A stretch of 64,000 nucleotides of DNA from Arthrobacter_D sp015752045 (GCF_015752045.1 NZ_JADOUS010000003.1:62001-126000); one strand, 5' to 3'; positions 8,138 to 18,797 are shown, counted from the first letter of the stretch. Notes: generated by a model from the letters alone, not told the origin. Made by a program: numbers and translations.

Positions 8138-8500
8138 ATGCCCATCATCGAGTCGGCTCTCGTGAAGGCACTCGACGACGCGACGGCCAGTGACAAGGGT
8201 CGTTCGGCCGCGATCCTCGTCCACGACGGGCCCCTCCGTCAGACCGTCATCGGGCTCAGGAGAGGGCAGATCCTCGCTGAGCACAATTCCCCGCCTGCTG
8301 CGAGCATGTATGTGCTGCGGGGTCGGGTGCGGGTCACCGGGCAGGACCCATCGGAGGTGGCTGCCGGGGAGATCGTCGCGTTGACCCACGTGCGTCACGG
8401 TGTCGAGGCGCTGGAGGACTCCGTGTTCCTCCTGACCACCGTCACCAGCCAGGCCGGTGACAGCCACGGCGGTAGCCCCCGCGAGGAACACCCCGCCTAG
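8138..8500 (+). CDS. Cupin-like small protein
   Basis: 120 residues. An AGGAGG ribosome site at 8128-8133 decides for ATG 8138. The protein has a beta-rich centre with GQILAEHNSPPAASMYVLRGRVRVTG and a later GEIVALTHVRHGVEALEDSVFLL, the two half-motifs of a small cupin barrel. The first half has only one metal-type histidine (AEHNS), so metal binding is doubtful. Related proteins are annotated as cupins in Arthrobacter; the substrate is unknown. It stands alone between a convergent and a same-strand gene. Confidence 0.75.
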   Translation: MPIIESALVKALDDATASDKGRSAAILVHDGPLRQTVIGLRRGQILAEHNSPPAASMYVLRGRVRVTGQDPSEVAAGEIVALTHVRHGVEALEDSVFLLTTVTSQAGDSHGGSPREEHPA

Positions 8501-8669
8501 CGCCGGAATGCTCCGCCGCCGGCCGCCCGCTGCGGCCGATGGTGGCGCGCTGCTCGCCGGCCCTCGCAGGCGACGCCGGCAGAGCCACGCGGGTGCCCCT
8601 CCGTGGCAACCAGTCCTCACGCGCCACTGATCCCCCGCGATCCACAGGGAACACGCGTACGGTGGCGTG

Positions 8670-9983
8670 ATGGCAGCCTCCGAGTCCCGTCAGCAGCACA
8701 TCGTCAGCACCCTCGTGGAGGCCCATCAGGACCTCATGGGCGTGGACCCCCTCGCCTTCCGGGCACGGTTCCGGAAGATGGCGGCGGATCCGTATGCCTT
8801 CTACCGGGGCAGCGCGGCGCTGTTCTACACCGATATGGCACGGCTCGACGACGCCTGGGCGGACGAGCGCACCAGCCGGGTGTGGATCCACGGCGACCTG
8901 CACGCCGAGAACTTCGGCACCTACATGAGCAACGAGGGCCGGCTCACCTTCGACGTCAACGACTTCGACGAGGCCTATGTGGGCCACTTCTCGTGGGACC
9001 TGCGCCGCTTCGTCGCATCGCTGACACTGCTCTGCTGGCAGAAGGCACTGCCGTCGCAGTCGGTCCGGGACCTCTCGCGCACCTATCTCGAGGCGTACCT
9101 CGGCCGGGTCGGGGACTACGTGGACGACGAGCAGTCCGAATTCGCCTTCGGTCTTGACAACACGGACGGGCCCGTCAACCAGGTGCTGCAGCAGGCCCGG
9201 GCGGCACGCCGGACGCGACTGCTCGACGCGCTCACGCTCATCGAGGACTACGAGCGCCAGTTCCGCGACGACGGCTCGATCCGGGTGCTCCCCGACGACG
9301 AGTACCGGGAGGTCGCGGACGCCTTCGACCGGTACCTCGACACGATCCCGGACAGCGAGCGGTCCCGGCGGCGGGTGTTCTACCGGGTGAAGGGCATCGT
9401 CGGCAAGAAGGGGTTCGGGATCGGCAGTGCCGGCCTGCCGACCTACAACGTGCTGATCGAGGGCTTCGACGAGGCGCAGGAGAACGACATCATCCTCACG
9501 ATGAAGCAGTCGAACATCGCCGCGCCCAGCCGGATCGTCGACGACGAGCGGGTCCGGGGCTACTTCGCGGACGACGGGCACCGGGCCGTCATCAGCCAGC
9601 GGTCCCTGCAGACCCACACCGACCCGTTCCTCGGCTACACGACGATCGGCGGCGTCTCCTTCGTGGTGTCGGAGCTCTCGCCCTACAAGCGCGACCTCTC
9701 CTGGGAGGACCTGACCGAACCCGAGCAGATGGTGCCGGTCCTCGAGGCGCTCGGGCAGGCGACCGCGAAGATCCACTGCTCGACCGACGAGGACAGCGAC
9801 CACGACCTCGTGCCGTTCCGCACGGAGACGGCCATCCTGGCCGCCGTGGACCGCTCACGCGACGACTTCCTCGAGGACATCGTCGGGTTCGGGGAGGCCT
9901 ACGCCGAGACGGTCCGCGAGGACCATGCGCTCTTCGTCGACGCCTTCCGCGAGGGGCTCATCACCGCTGTACCGGCGGCCTAG
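8670..9983 (+). CDS. DUF2252 family protein (kinase-like fold)
   Basis: 437 residues; the GTG-ATG pair at 8667/8670 gives two possible starts one codon apart. Hallmarks are FYRGSAALFYTDM, RVWIHGDLHAENFGTY and VNDFDEAYVGHFSWDLRRFVASL, the last two resembling the catalytic HGDxHxxN and D(F/L)D motifs of aminoglycoside phosphotransferase-like enzymes. GYTTIGGVSFVVSELSPYK near the C-terminus is also conserved in DUF2252. The family is widespread in actinobacteria without a known substrate. No weak or missing motif is seen. Confidence 0.88.
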   Translation: MAASESRQQHIVSTLVEAHQDLMGVDPLAFRARFRKMAADPYAFYRGSAALFYTDMARLDDAWADERTSRVWIHGDLHAENFGTYMSNEGRLTFDVNDFDEAYVGHFSWDLRRFVASLTLLCWQKALPSQSVRDLSRTYLEAYLGRVGDYVDDEQSEFAFGLDNTDGPVNQVLQQARAARRTRLLDALTLIEDYERQFRDDGSIRVLPDDEYREVADAFDRYLDTIPDSERSRRRVFYRVKGIVGKKGFGIGSAGLPTYNVLIEGFDEAQENDIILTMKQSNIAAPSRIVDDERVRGYFADDGHRAVISQRSLQTHTDPFLGYTTIGGVSFVVSELSPYKRDLSWEDLTEPEQMVPVLEALGQATAKIHCSTDEDSDHDLVPFRTETAILAAVDRSRDDFLEDIVGFGEAYAETVREDHALFVDAFREGLITAVPAA

Positions 9984-9992
9984 ACACGGGGA

Positions 9993-10013
9993 GTTGAGTC
10001 GGCCGGACTCAAC
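9993..10013. promoter_or_regulatory. HAIR operator 1 (HspR site), upstream of dnaK promoter
   Basis: GTTGAGTC-GGCCG-GACTCAAC has 8-bp perfect arms and contains the HspR-associated inverted repeat TTGAGT-N7-ACTCAA. It ends 6 bp upstream of the -35 hexamer of the dnaK promoter. Confidence 0.9.
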
Positions 10014-10019
10014 TTCGTT

Positions 10020-10047
10020 TTGACCCGTCCCGATCCCCGCCTATACT
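10020..10047 (+). promoter_or_regulatory. dnaK promoter
   Basis: TTGACC (10020-10025) and TATACT (10042-10047) are separated by 16 bp, a good primary-sigma match. HAIR 1 ends just upstream and HAIR 2 overlaps the -10 box, so HspR would block polymerase directly. Confidence 0.8.
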
Positions 10048-10066
10048 TGAGTCCAGAACGCTCAAT
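10046..10066. promoter_or_regulatory. HAIR operator 2, overlapping the dnaK -10 box
   Basis: CTTGAGT-N7-GCTCAAT matches the HAIR consensus with one mismatch in the right arm (GCTCAA for ACTCAA). It starts on the last two bases of the -10 hexamer and would cover the transcription start. Confidence 0.8.
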
Positions 10067-10122
10067 CTACGCGCCCGGCGGATGAGCGCCTCGCAAACCC
10101 CGGGCAGTCGAAAGGAATTTGC

Positions 10123-11994
<1,872 letters not shown>

Positions 11995-11996
11995 CC

Positions 11997-12656
11997 ATGC
12001 CGCACCACGGAAATGAAGAAGAGCACGAGTCAGAGCCGGTGAGCTTTCGTGACAACCGGAAGATCGACCCTGAGACGGGCGAAGTCCGTGGGCAGCAGAA
12101 GGACGCCGGCGAGCCGGTCGCGGAGGAATCCGCGACCGGGGAGCAGGCGGCCCCCGCCGCCGACGCTTCCGAGGGGGACGCCCTGGCCCAGGCCGAGGCC
12201 ATCCTGAACGAGGCCGGCGCCGAGGGGCACAATCCTGCGGTGGACGTCGTCGCGGAACTCCGCAACGACCTGCTCCGCCTGCAGGCGGAGTACGTCAACT
12301 ACCGGCGCCGCGTCGAGCGCGACCGGGACGTCGCCCGCGACCAGGCCGTCATCGGCGTCCTGAACTCGCTGATGCCCGTCCTCGACGACATCGACGCCGC
12401 ACGCCAGCACGGCGATCTCGCCGACGGCCCCTTCGCGGCGATCGCGGGGAAGCTCGAGAACGTCCTGAAGACGTACGAGCTGACCCGGATCGACGAGGTC
12501 GGGGTCGCGTTCGACCCGAACGTCCACGAGGCGCTCATGCAGCAGCCGAGCGCGGACGTCCAGGCGGACAGCGTCAGCCAGATCCTCCGTGCGGGCTACC
12601 GCAAGGGGGAGCGCGTCCTCCGGGCCGCGCAAGTGATCGTCGCCGTGCCGGAGTAG
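11997..12656 (+). CDS. grpE: Nucleotide exchange factor GrpE
   Basis: 219 residues, starting 2 bp after the dnaK stop. An acidic, poorly conserved N-terminal third of about 75 residues precedes the long helix and the GrpE motifs LQAEYVNYRRRVERDRDVARDQA and VGVAFDPNVHEALMQQPSADV, ending in a small beta domain. It releases ADP from DnaK. The charged N-terminus is longer than in E. coli GrpE, as is common in actinobacteria. A large inverted repeat separates it from dnaJ. Confidence 0.95.
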   Translation: MPHHGNEEEHESEPVSFRDNRKIDPETGEVRGQQKDAGEPVAEESATGEQAAPAADASEGDALAQAEAILNEAGAEGHNPAVDVVAELRNDLLRLQAEYVNYRRRVERDRDVARDQAVIGVLNSLMPVLDDIDAARQHGDLADGPFAAIAGKLENVLKTYELTRIDEVGVAFDPNVHEALMQQPSADVQADSVSQILRAGYRKGERVLRAAQVIVAVPE

Positions 12657-12665
12657 CTCTACCCG

Positions 12666-12760
12666 CCGGGTGGGATGGTCTTCCCGGGCCAACGAAATTC
12701 CTGCGCTCGCAGAACTCGCGAAGGAATATTAAAGGCCCTACAGAAGACCACCCCACCCGG
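12666..12760. repeat. Long inverted repeat between grpE and dnaJ
   Basis: Arms of 18 nt (12666-12683 and 12743-12760) pair with a single G-T mismatch. Inside, GGGCC (12686-12690) can pair with GGCCC (12734-12738) and ATTCCT with AGGAAT, giving a stacked hairpin about 95 nt long. It sits 10 bp after the grpE stop. No T tract follows. It may slow transcription, stop decay, or be a relic of a small mobile element. Confidence 0.7.
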
Positions 12761-12846
12761 CTCTCCCCGAAGCGGTGGGTGCAGGAAGCTGCACACCGAC
12801 ACTTCGGGCCCACAACTTTCAGCAGGACCTAGGAAGGAGACGCCAA

Positions 12847-13845
12847 TTGGCTAGTCAGGATTGGGTCGACAAGGATTTCTACAAGATCCTGGGTGTCTCC
12901 AAGGATGCTTCCGGCGATGAGATCAAGAAGGCGTACCGGAAGCTCGCGCGCAAGCACCACCCTGACCAGAACCAGGGGGCCGCGGCGTCGGAGCGGACCT
13001 TCAAGGACGTGTCGGAGGCCTACTCGGTGCTGTCCGACGCCGAGCAGCGCCAGCAGTACGACGCCATCCGTGCGATGGGCGGCGGCGCGCGCTTCTCCGC
13101 GGGCGGGGCGGGCGGCGGCGCCGGTGGCAGCGCCGGCTTCGAGGACGTCTTCGGCAACCTCTTCGGCCAGGGCGCGGGCACACGCCAGCGCACCGGCTTC
13201 TCCAACAGCAACCTGCCCCCCGAATTCGCCGACCTGTTCGGCGGCGGCGGCGGTATGGGCGGTGGCGGCTTCCCCGGCGGGTTCCAGCCCACCCGACCGC
13301 AGAAGGGCGCGGACCGCACGGCGAGCACGTCCATCTCCTTCGCGGGTGCCATCAACGGCACGACGATCGGGCTGCGCGAACCCTCCGGGGAGCAGATCGA
13401 CGTCCGGATCCCGGCCGGTATCCGCGACGGCCAGAAGGTCCGGGTCAAGGGCAAGGGCCAGCCGGGCCAGGCCGGGCCCGGTGACCTGATGGTCAGCGTC
13501 AGCGTGAAGGAGCATCCGCTCTTCAAGCGCGACGGCGACAACATCCGGGTGCATGTGCCCGTCAGCTTCCCGGAGGCGGCGCTCGGTGCCGAGATCCAGG
13601 TGCCGACCCTCTCCGGCGAGATGGTCACGATGCGGGTGCCCGCCGGCACGCCGTCGGGCCGGACGCTCCGGCTGAAGGGCCGGGGCGTGAAGACGTCGAA
13701 GGCGACCGGCGATCTGCTGGTGACCGTCGACGTCGTCGTTCCGCAGAACCTGTCCAAGGAGGCGGAAGCCGCCGTGGAGACGTTCCGGGCCGCCACGCAG
13801 GATGCGGATCCGCGGGCGGGCCTGGCCGCGAAGGCGCGCCTGTAG
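12847..13845 (+). CDS. dnaJ: J-domain co-chaperone (DnaJ/CbpA type, no zinc finger)
   Basis: 332 residues from TTG 12847, chosen because a GGAAGGAG ribosome site lies 7 bp upstream and the protein then starts at the usual J-domain N-terminus. The J domain has HHPDQN (HPD motif), a Gly/Phe-rich region follows at about 80-145, and two C-terminal substrate-binding domains come next. The four CxxCxGxG zinc repeats of class I DnaJ are absent, so this is class II, CbpA-like. It stimulates DnaK and delivers clients. A second, zinc-binding DnaJ is probably encoded elsewhere. Confidence 0.92.
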   Translation: MASQDWVDKDFYKILGVSKDASGDEIKKAYRKLARKHHPDQNQGAAASERTFKDVSEAYSVLSDAEQRQQYDAIRAMGGGARFSAGGAGGGAGGSAGFEDVFGNLFGQGAGTRQRTGFSNSNLPPEFADLFGGGGGMGGGGFPGGFQPTRPQKGADRTASTSISFAGAINGTTIGLREPSGEQIDVRIPAGIRDGQKVRVKGKGQPGQAGPGDLMVSVSVKEHPLFKRDGDNIRVHVPVSFPEAALGAEIQVPTLSGEMVTMRVPAGTPSGRTLRLKGRGVKTSKATGDLLVTVDVVVPQNLSKEAEAAVETFRAATQDADPRAGLAAKARL

Positions 13846-13909
13846 CAGGCCGTTCGAGACCTGTATTCGAGCAGTACCCGGGAGTATCGGCAACGGAAGG
13901 AGGCCTGCC

Positions 13910-14359
13910 ATGGACTACACCTTGCCCATCTACGTCATCTCGGTGGCGGCCGAGCTCGCGGACATGCACCCGCAGACGCTCCGCCAGTACGACCGGCTCG
14001 GCCTCGTGACGCCCAGCCGGGCGCCGGGCCGGGCACGCCGCTACTCCCAGAAGGACGTCAGTACCCTGCGCGAGGTCCAGCGGCTGTCCCAGGAGGGCGT
14101 ATCGCTGGAGGGTATCCGGCGGATCCTCGACCTCGAGAACCAGGTGGCGGCCCTGCAGTCGCGCGTCGCCGAACTGTCCTCCGAACTGGCCGCCCGCCGC
14201 GTCCACGCCGAGTCGAGCCGGGTGTTCGCGGCCGGTCTCGCGGGGGACGTCGTCACCCTCGTCCGGGGGCAGCGACCACGCGCCCGCAGCCAGGCCCTGA
14301 TGGTGTGGCGCCCCGAGCCGGCGCGCACCGCGAACCAGGCGTACACGCGGGCCCCGTAG
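13910..14359 (+). CDS. hspR: Heat-shock repressor HspR (MerR family)
   Basis: 149 residues from ATG 13910, with AAGGAGG at 13897-13903. The MerR-type winged helix reads VISVAAELADMHPQTLRQYDRLGLVTPSR, then RYSQKDV and a coiled dimerisation helix (ENQVAALQSRVAELSSELA). HspR binds HAIR sites with DnaK as co-repressor and releases them on heat stress. It is the last gene of its own target operon. The C-terminal tail of about 40 residues is basic and longer than in Streptomyces HspR. Confidence 0.93.
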   Translation: MDYTLPIYVISVAAELADMHPQTLRQYDRLGLVTPSRAPGRARRYSQKDVSTLREVQRLSQEGVSLEGIRRILDLENQVAALQSRVAELSSELAARRVHAESSRVFAAGLAGDVVTLVRGQRPRARSQALMVWRPEPARTANQAYTRAP

Positions 14360-14361
14360 GG

Positions 14362-15405
14362 CTAGGGGGCGGTCCGCACCGCGGGTCCCGCCCCGGTGGA
14401 ACCGCGGACCACGAGGTCCGACTGGAACAGGATCTCGTTCCGCGTCACCCGGTCGCCGTCCAGCTCCGTGACCAGGGCGTGGACGGCCGCCTCCGCCATC
14501 GCCGCGACGTTCTGCCGCAGGGTCGTCAGCGGTGGATCGGTGAAGGCCATGAGCGGGGAGTCGTCGAAACCGACCACCGAGATGTCCTCCGGCACCCGCA
14601 GGCCGCGGGTCTGCGCGGCGCGGACGGCGCCGAGGGCCATGACGTCCGAGGCGCAGACGATCGCGGTATGGCCGCTGTCGATGAGTTCGTTCGCCGCGCT
14701 CTGCCCGCCCTCGATGGTGAACATGCTCGTCGCGATGTGCGGCCCGGCGTCGTCGTCCCCGAGGAACTGCGTGAGCCCGGAGCGGAAACCCTCCAGCTTG
14801 CGGCGGCTCGGGATGAAGCGGTCGGGTCCGGTGGCGAAGCCCACGCGCTGGTGTCCCTGCGCCACGAGGTGACGGACCGCCGTCCGGATGGCGGTGGCGT
14901 CGTCGTTCGAGACGGACGGCGCGTCGATCTCGGGCCTCGCCCCGTTGACGAGGACGAACGGCACGCGGCCGCGCAGGCGCCGGTAGCGCTCCACGCTCGC
15001 CCGGCCGTCGGAGTGCGCGGCGCAGACGAAGATGATGCCGCTGACGCCCTGGTCCAGCATGAGGGCGACGTACTCGTCCTCGGTGATGCCCCCGCCGGGC
15101 AGGGTGCACAGGGCGGGGATGTAGTCGTTGGGTGCCAGCAGGGCCGCGATGGCGCCGGCGAAGGCCGGGAAGATCGGATTCACGAGGTCCGGGACCACGA
15201 CGCCGATCTGCCCCTTGGAGCGTCCTGCCGTCCGTCCGGGCCGCTCGTAGCCCAGGCTGTCCATCGCCGCGAGGACAGCCTGCCGGGTCTCCTGCGAGGC
15301 GCCGCCCTTGCCGTTCAGGACACGCGAGACGGTGGGGACGCTCACACCGGCGGTGCGGGCGACGTCGTCCAGGCGCGGCCGCTCGTTACGCTTGCCGGGA
15401 GTCAT
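14362..15405 (-). CDS. LacI-family regulator next to pullulanase
   Basis: 347 residues. The N-terminal LacI helix-turn-helix reads LDDVARTAGVSVPTVSRVLNGKGGASQ, and the periplasmic-binding-like domain has the late ISVVGFDDSPLMAFTDPPLTTLRQN block. It is divergent from the pullulanase gene, with a LacI-type dyad between them, so it probably represses pullulanase and itself until a glucan oligomer binds. The effector is inferred from context. Gene ends 2 bp after hspR on the opposite strand. Confidence 0.88.
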   Translation of the reverse strand: MTPGKRNERPRLDDVARTAGVSVPTVSRVLNGKGGASQETRQAVLAAMDSLGYERPGRTAGRSKGQIGVVVPDLVNPIFPAFAGAIAALLAPNDYIPALCTLPGGGITEDEYVALMLDQGVSGIIFVCAAHSDGRASVERYRRLRGRVPFVLVNGARPEIDAPSVSNDDATAIRTAVRHLVAQGHQRVGFATGPDRFIPSRRKLEGFRSGLTQFLGDDDAGPHIATSMFTIEGGQSAANELIDSGHTAIVCASDVMALGAVRAAQTRGLRVPEDISVVGFDDSPLMAFTDPPLTTLRQNVAAMAEAAVHALVTELDGDRVTRNEILFQSDLVVRGSTGAGPAVRTAP

Positions 15406-15451
15406 GGCCCCAATCTAGCGCAGGCCCGCAACGCGCCCAGAAAGATTGCGT

Positions 15452-15469
15452 GAAAGTTTCGAAAACTTC
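15452..15469. promoter_or_regulatory. LacI-type operator at the pullulanase promoter
   Basis: GAAAGTTTCGAAAACTTC is an imperfect dyad centred on CG, the LacI-family pattern; two positions of each 9-bp arm break the symmetry. It ends at the base before the -35 hexamer. The half-sites differ from those at 21674 and 21761. Confidence 0.55.
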
Positions 15470-15499
15470 TTGACGGTCGGCGCGCGGCATCCCTAGGGT
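15470..15499 (+). promoter_or_regulatory. Candidate pullulanase promoter
   Basis: TTGACG (15470-15475) is followed after 18 bp by TAGGGT (15494-15499), a weak -10. Position downstream of the LacI dyad supports it; the -10 is doubtful. Confidence 0.45.
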
Positions 15500-15555
15500 C
15501 GGGGTATCCACCCCCAGTCCGGCCTGCAGCGACGCACGGCCGGGGAAGGACCACC

Positions 15556-18500
15556 ATGACCCTGAACACCACGGATACGGGCCGGACCGGCGGGAGACCA
15601 GCCCTTCGGCGCCGCTCCCGGCTGGCCGCCGTCGTCCTGACCGCGCCGCTCCTCGCGACCCTTATGCCCGCCCCCGCGCTGGCCGACCACACGACCCCGC
15701 CGGGCACCGTCGCCCTCGTGGGCTCCCTGCAAGCGGAGATCGGCTGCCCGGACGACTGGCAGCCGGAGTGCGCAGCCACGAGGCTCGCCCCCGTGGATGG
15801 CTCGCCGGACACCTGGTCGGCCACCTTCGACGTCCCCGCCGGGTCCTACGAGTACAAGGTGGCGCTGAACGAGTCCTGGGGTGAGAACTACGGCGCCGAC
15901 GGTGCCGCCGGTGGCGCGAACCTGGCGCTGCAGGCTCCGGGCGGCCCGGTGACCTTCACCTACAACCACCGCACGCACGTCATCTCCAGCGACGCCCCCC
16001 AGGCGCCCACGGGGTCGACGGCGGCGCACTGGCTCACCGAGGACACCCTCGCCTGGGGCGCGGAGGTGCCGGCCGATGCCCGCTTCCGGCTCTACTCCGC
16101 CCCGGAGGGTGGCCTCGTCGCCGACGACACGAGCGTCACGGGCGGCACCTACATCGACCTGCAGCGCGGCGGCGAGGCGCTGCCCGCCGATCTCGCGGCC
16201 CGTTACCCGCACCTGGCCGACCTCGCAACCGTGACGCTCGACAGGAAGGACGCCCGGAAGGCCGGGGACCTGCTCAAGGGACAGCTGCTCCTCGCCGCGG
16301 TCTCGCCGGAGGGAGAACTCCTGGCGACCACGGGCGTCCAGGTGCCCGGCGTGCTCGACGATCTCTACGCGGGGGCCGCGCGCCAGCAGCTCGGCCTCAG
16401 CTGGAAGGGCAGGAAGCCGCACCTCGACCTCTGGGCCCCGACGGCGCGCAGCGTCTCCGTGCAGGTCTTCCGCGACGGCTCGGGCGGGGACCCGATCGCC
16501 ACGCGCTCCCTGCGGGCGGGCAAGGACGGCATCTGGAGCGTCGACGGCGAGAAGGACTGGAACGGCGCGTACTACCTCTACGACGTCGAGGTCTTCGTCC
16601 CGGAGACCGGCGCCGTGGAACACAACCGCGTGACCGACCCCTACAGCGTCGGGCTCTCCACGAACTCGGAGCGTTCCCTGTTCGTGGACCTCACGGATCC
16701 GGCACTCATGCCGTCGTCGTGGTCGCGCCTGGCGAAACCGGCCCTCGAGCGGCCCGAGGAGCTGTCCGTCTACGAACTCCACGTGCGCGACTTCTCGATC
16801 ACCGACACCACCGTGCCCGAGGCCGAGCGCGGCACCTATGCGGCGTTCAGCCGGCCGGACAGCGTCGGCATGCAGCGGCTCTCGGAGCTCGCGGACAACG
16901 GGCTCAACGCCATCCACCTCCTGCCCGTGAACGACATCGGCACCATCGAGGAGGACCGGGCGCGGCAGGCCGGACCCGACTGCGACCTCGAGGCGTTCGC
17001 CCCCGACAGCACCGGGCAGCAGGAGTGCGTCACCGACGTCGCCGCCCGGGACGGCTTCAACTGGGGCTACGACCCGCTGCACTACACGACGCCCGAGGGC
17101 TCCTATTCGACGAACCCCGCGGACGCCACCCGGATCCGCGAGTTCCGCGGCATGGTCGCCTCGCTGAACGAATCGGGCCTGCGCGTGGTCCAGGACATCG
17201 TCTACAACCACACCGCGGGCGCCGGCCAGTCGTCGGAGAACAACCTCGACCGGATCGTGCCCGGCTACTACCACCGCCTCAACCCGGAGTCGGGCGCCGT
17301 CGAGACCTCGACGTGCTGCCCGAACACGGCGACCGAGCACACCATGATGGGCAAGCTGATGGTCGACTCGATCGTGACGCTCGCCCGCACCTACAAGCTC
17401 GACGGCTTCCGGTTCGACCTCATGGGGCACCACTCCAAGCAGAACATCCTCGACGTCCGCGCCGCCCTCGACAAGCTGACGCTCAAGCGCGACGGCGTGG
17501 ACGGCACGTCCATCTACCTCTACGGCGAGGGCTGGAACTTCGGGGAGGTCGCCGACAACGCCCGGTTCGTCCAGGCCACGCAGGCCAACATGGCCGGTAC
17601 CGGCATCGGCACGTTCAACGACCGGCTCCGCGACGCGGTGCGCGGCGGCGGACCCTTCGACGACGACCCGCGGATCCAGGGCTTCGCCTCCGGGCTGCTG
17701 ACCGACCCGAACGGCGTCGCCGGCAACGGCACCGAGGCCCAACAGCGTGCCGAGCTGCTGCTGTCGCAGGACCAGATCCGGGTGGGGCTGACCGGCAACC
17801 TGAAGGACTACGTGTTCACCGACCGCACCGGCCGGCAGGTGACGGGCGCCGACGTCGACTACAACGGCTCGCCGACCGGGTACGCCGCCGACCCGCAGGA
17901 GAGCATCACCTACGTCGAGGCGCACGACAACGAGACGCTCTTCGACGCGCTCGCGTTCAAGCTGCCGTCCGACACCCCGATGGCCGACCGCGTGAGGATG
18001 CAGACCCTGGCGCTCTCCACCACGGCACTGGGCCAGGGAGTCTCCTTCTGGCACGCCGGTGGCGAGGCGCTGCGCAGCAAGTCGCTGGATCGCAACAGCT
18101 ACGACTCCGGCGACTGGTTCAACATCCTCGACCACACGGGCACGGACAACGGCTTCGGCCGGGGCCTGCCGCCGCGTGCGGACAACGAGGGCAAGTACGC
18201 GTTCATGCAGCCGCTGCTGGCCGACCCGGCGCTCAAGCCGTCGCCGGCGGACATCGAGGCGGCGAGCGAGCAGGCGCAGGAGCTGCTGCAGGTCCGGCAG
18301 GGCAGCCCGCTGTTCAGCCTCGGCACGGCCGGGCTCGTCCAGCAGAAGCTGTCCTTCCCGGGCAGTGGTCCCGACCAGGCGCCCGGCGTGATCGTGATGC
18401 ACCTCGACGACACCGTCGGTCCCGACGTCGATCCCGGGCGGAAGGGCATCGTGGTGGTCTTCAACGCCTCCGACGAACCCACCAGCCAGCGCGTCCCGGC

Positions 18501-18636
18501 CGCCGCCGGCACGGGCTTCGCGCTGCACGCCGTCCAGGCGGCGGGGAGCGACGACGTCGTCCGCCAGGCCGCGGCCACCGAGGACGGGACCTTCACGGTC
18601 CCTGCCCGCACGGTGGCGGTGTTCGAGGCGCGGTAG
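15556..18636 (+). CDS. pulA: Secreted type I pullulanase (GH13)
   Basis: 1026 residues. A signal peptide with arginines at 18-25, a hydrophobic core and an ALA-D cleavage site near 43 marks export. N-terminal carbohydrate-binding-like domains are followed by the GH13 barrel: QDIVYNHTAGAG, DGFRFDLMGHH with nucleophile D621, LYGEGWNFGEV with acid/base E658, and EAHDNETL with D791. The enzyme cuts alpha-1,6 branches in glycogen, starch or pullulan outside the cell and supplies the MalEFG importer with linear dextrins. A GGGAAGGACC ribosome site precedes ATG 15556. A hairpin follows the stop. Confidence 0.93.
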   Translation: MTLNTTDTGRTGGRPALRRRSRLAAVVLTAPLLATLMPAPALADHTTPPGTVALVGSLQAEIGCPDDWQPECAATRLAPVDGSPDTWSATFDVPAGSYEYKVALNESWGENYGADGAAGGANLALQAPGGPVTFTYNHRTHVISSDAPQAPTGSTAAHWLTEDTLAWGAEVPADARFRLYSAPEGGLVADDTSVTGGTYIDLQRGGEALPADLAARYPHLADLATVTLDRKDARKAGDLLKGQLLLAAVSPEGELLATTGVQVPGVLDDLYAGAARQQLGLSWKGRKPHLDLWAPTARSVSVQVFRDGSGGDPIATRSLRAGKDGIWSVDGEKDWNGAYYLYDVEVFVPETGAVEHNRVTDPYSVGLSTNSERSLFVDLTDPALMPSSWSRLAKPALERPEELSVYELHVRDFSITDTTVPEAERGTYAAFSRPDSVGMQRLSELADNGLNAIHLLPVNDIGTIEEDRARQAGPDCDLEAFAPDSTGQQECVTDVAARDGFNWGYDPLHYTTPEGSYSTNPADATRIREFRGMVASLNESGLRVVQDIVYNHTAGAGQSSENNLDRIVPGYYHRLNPESGAVETSTCCPNTATEHTMMGKLMVDSIVTLARTYKLDGFRFDLMGHHSKQNILDVRAALDKLTLKRDGVDGTSIYLYGEGWNFGEVADNARFVQATQANMAGTGIGTFNDRLRDAVRGGGPFDDDPRIQGFASGLLTDPNGVAGNGTEAQQRAELLLSQDQIRVGLTGNLKDYVFTDRTGRQVTGADVDYNGSPTGYAADPQESITYVEAHDNETLFDALAFKLPSDTPMADRVRMQTLALSTTALGQGVSFWHAGGEALRSKSLDRNSYDSGDWFNILDHTGTDNGFGRGLPPRADNEGKYAFMQPLLADPALKPSPADIEAASEQAQELLQVRQGSPLFSLGTAGLVQQKLSFPGSGPDQAPGVIVMHLDDTVGPDVDPGRKGIVVVFNASDEPTSQRVPAAAGTGFALHAVQAAGSDDVVRQAAATEDGTFTVPARTVAVFEAR

Positions 18637-18649
18637 TCCGCGCCCACCG

Positions 18650-18681
18650 GGGCCCGGCATCCCTCACGGGGTGCCGGGCCC
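18650..18681 (+). terminator. Hairpin terminator after pullulanase
   Basis: GGGCCCGGCA (18650-18659) pairs perfectly with TGCCGGGCCC (18672-18681) over a 12-nt loop, 13 bp after the stop. Only TTCC follows, so the T tract is poor. Confidence 0.65.
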
Positions 18682-18797
18682 TTCCGGTTCCCGGCGGGAG
18701 TGCGGGATTTCGGCGCGGACCGGGCGGGACCGGCCGGCGCGTCGGAGGTCGACACGCACCGCCGGGGCCGGACGTCCCAGGGAACGGTACCGGGGCG

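Noticed and set aside
8501..8669. A gene remnant in the gap before the DUF2252 gene.
   Set aside because: No frame there gives a recognisable domain, and the length and composition fit plain intergenic DNA.
12666..12760. The grpE-dnaJ inverted repeat as an insertion sequence.
   Set aside because: There is no transposase and no convincing target duplication beside it. A miniature element remains only a possibility and is listed as a finding.
15493..18660. A 1055-residue open frame on the minus strand covering the pullulanase gene.
   Set aside because: It mirrors the GH13 gene codon for codon, has a low-complexity V/R/G-rich translation with no family motif, and the plus strand has signal peptide, catalytic residues and a ribosome site.
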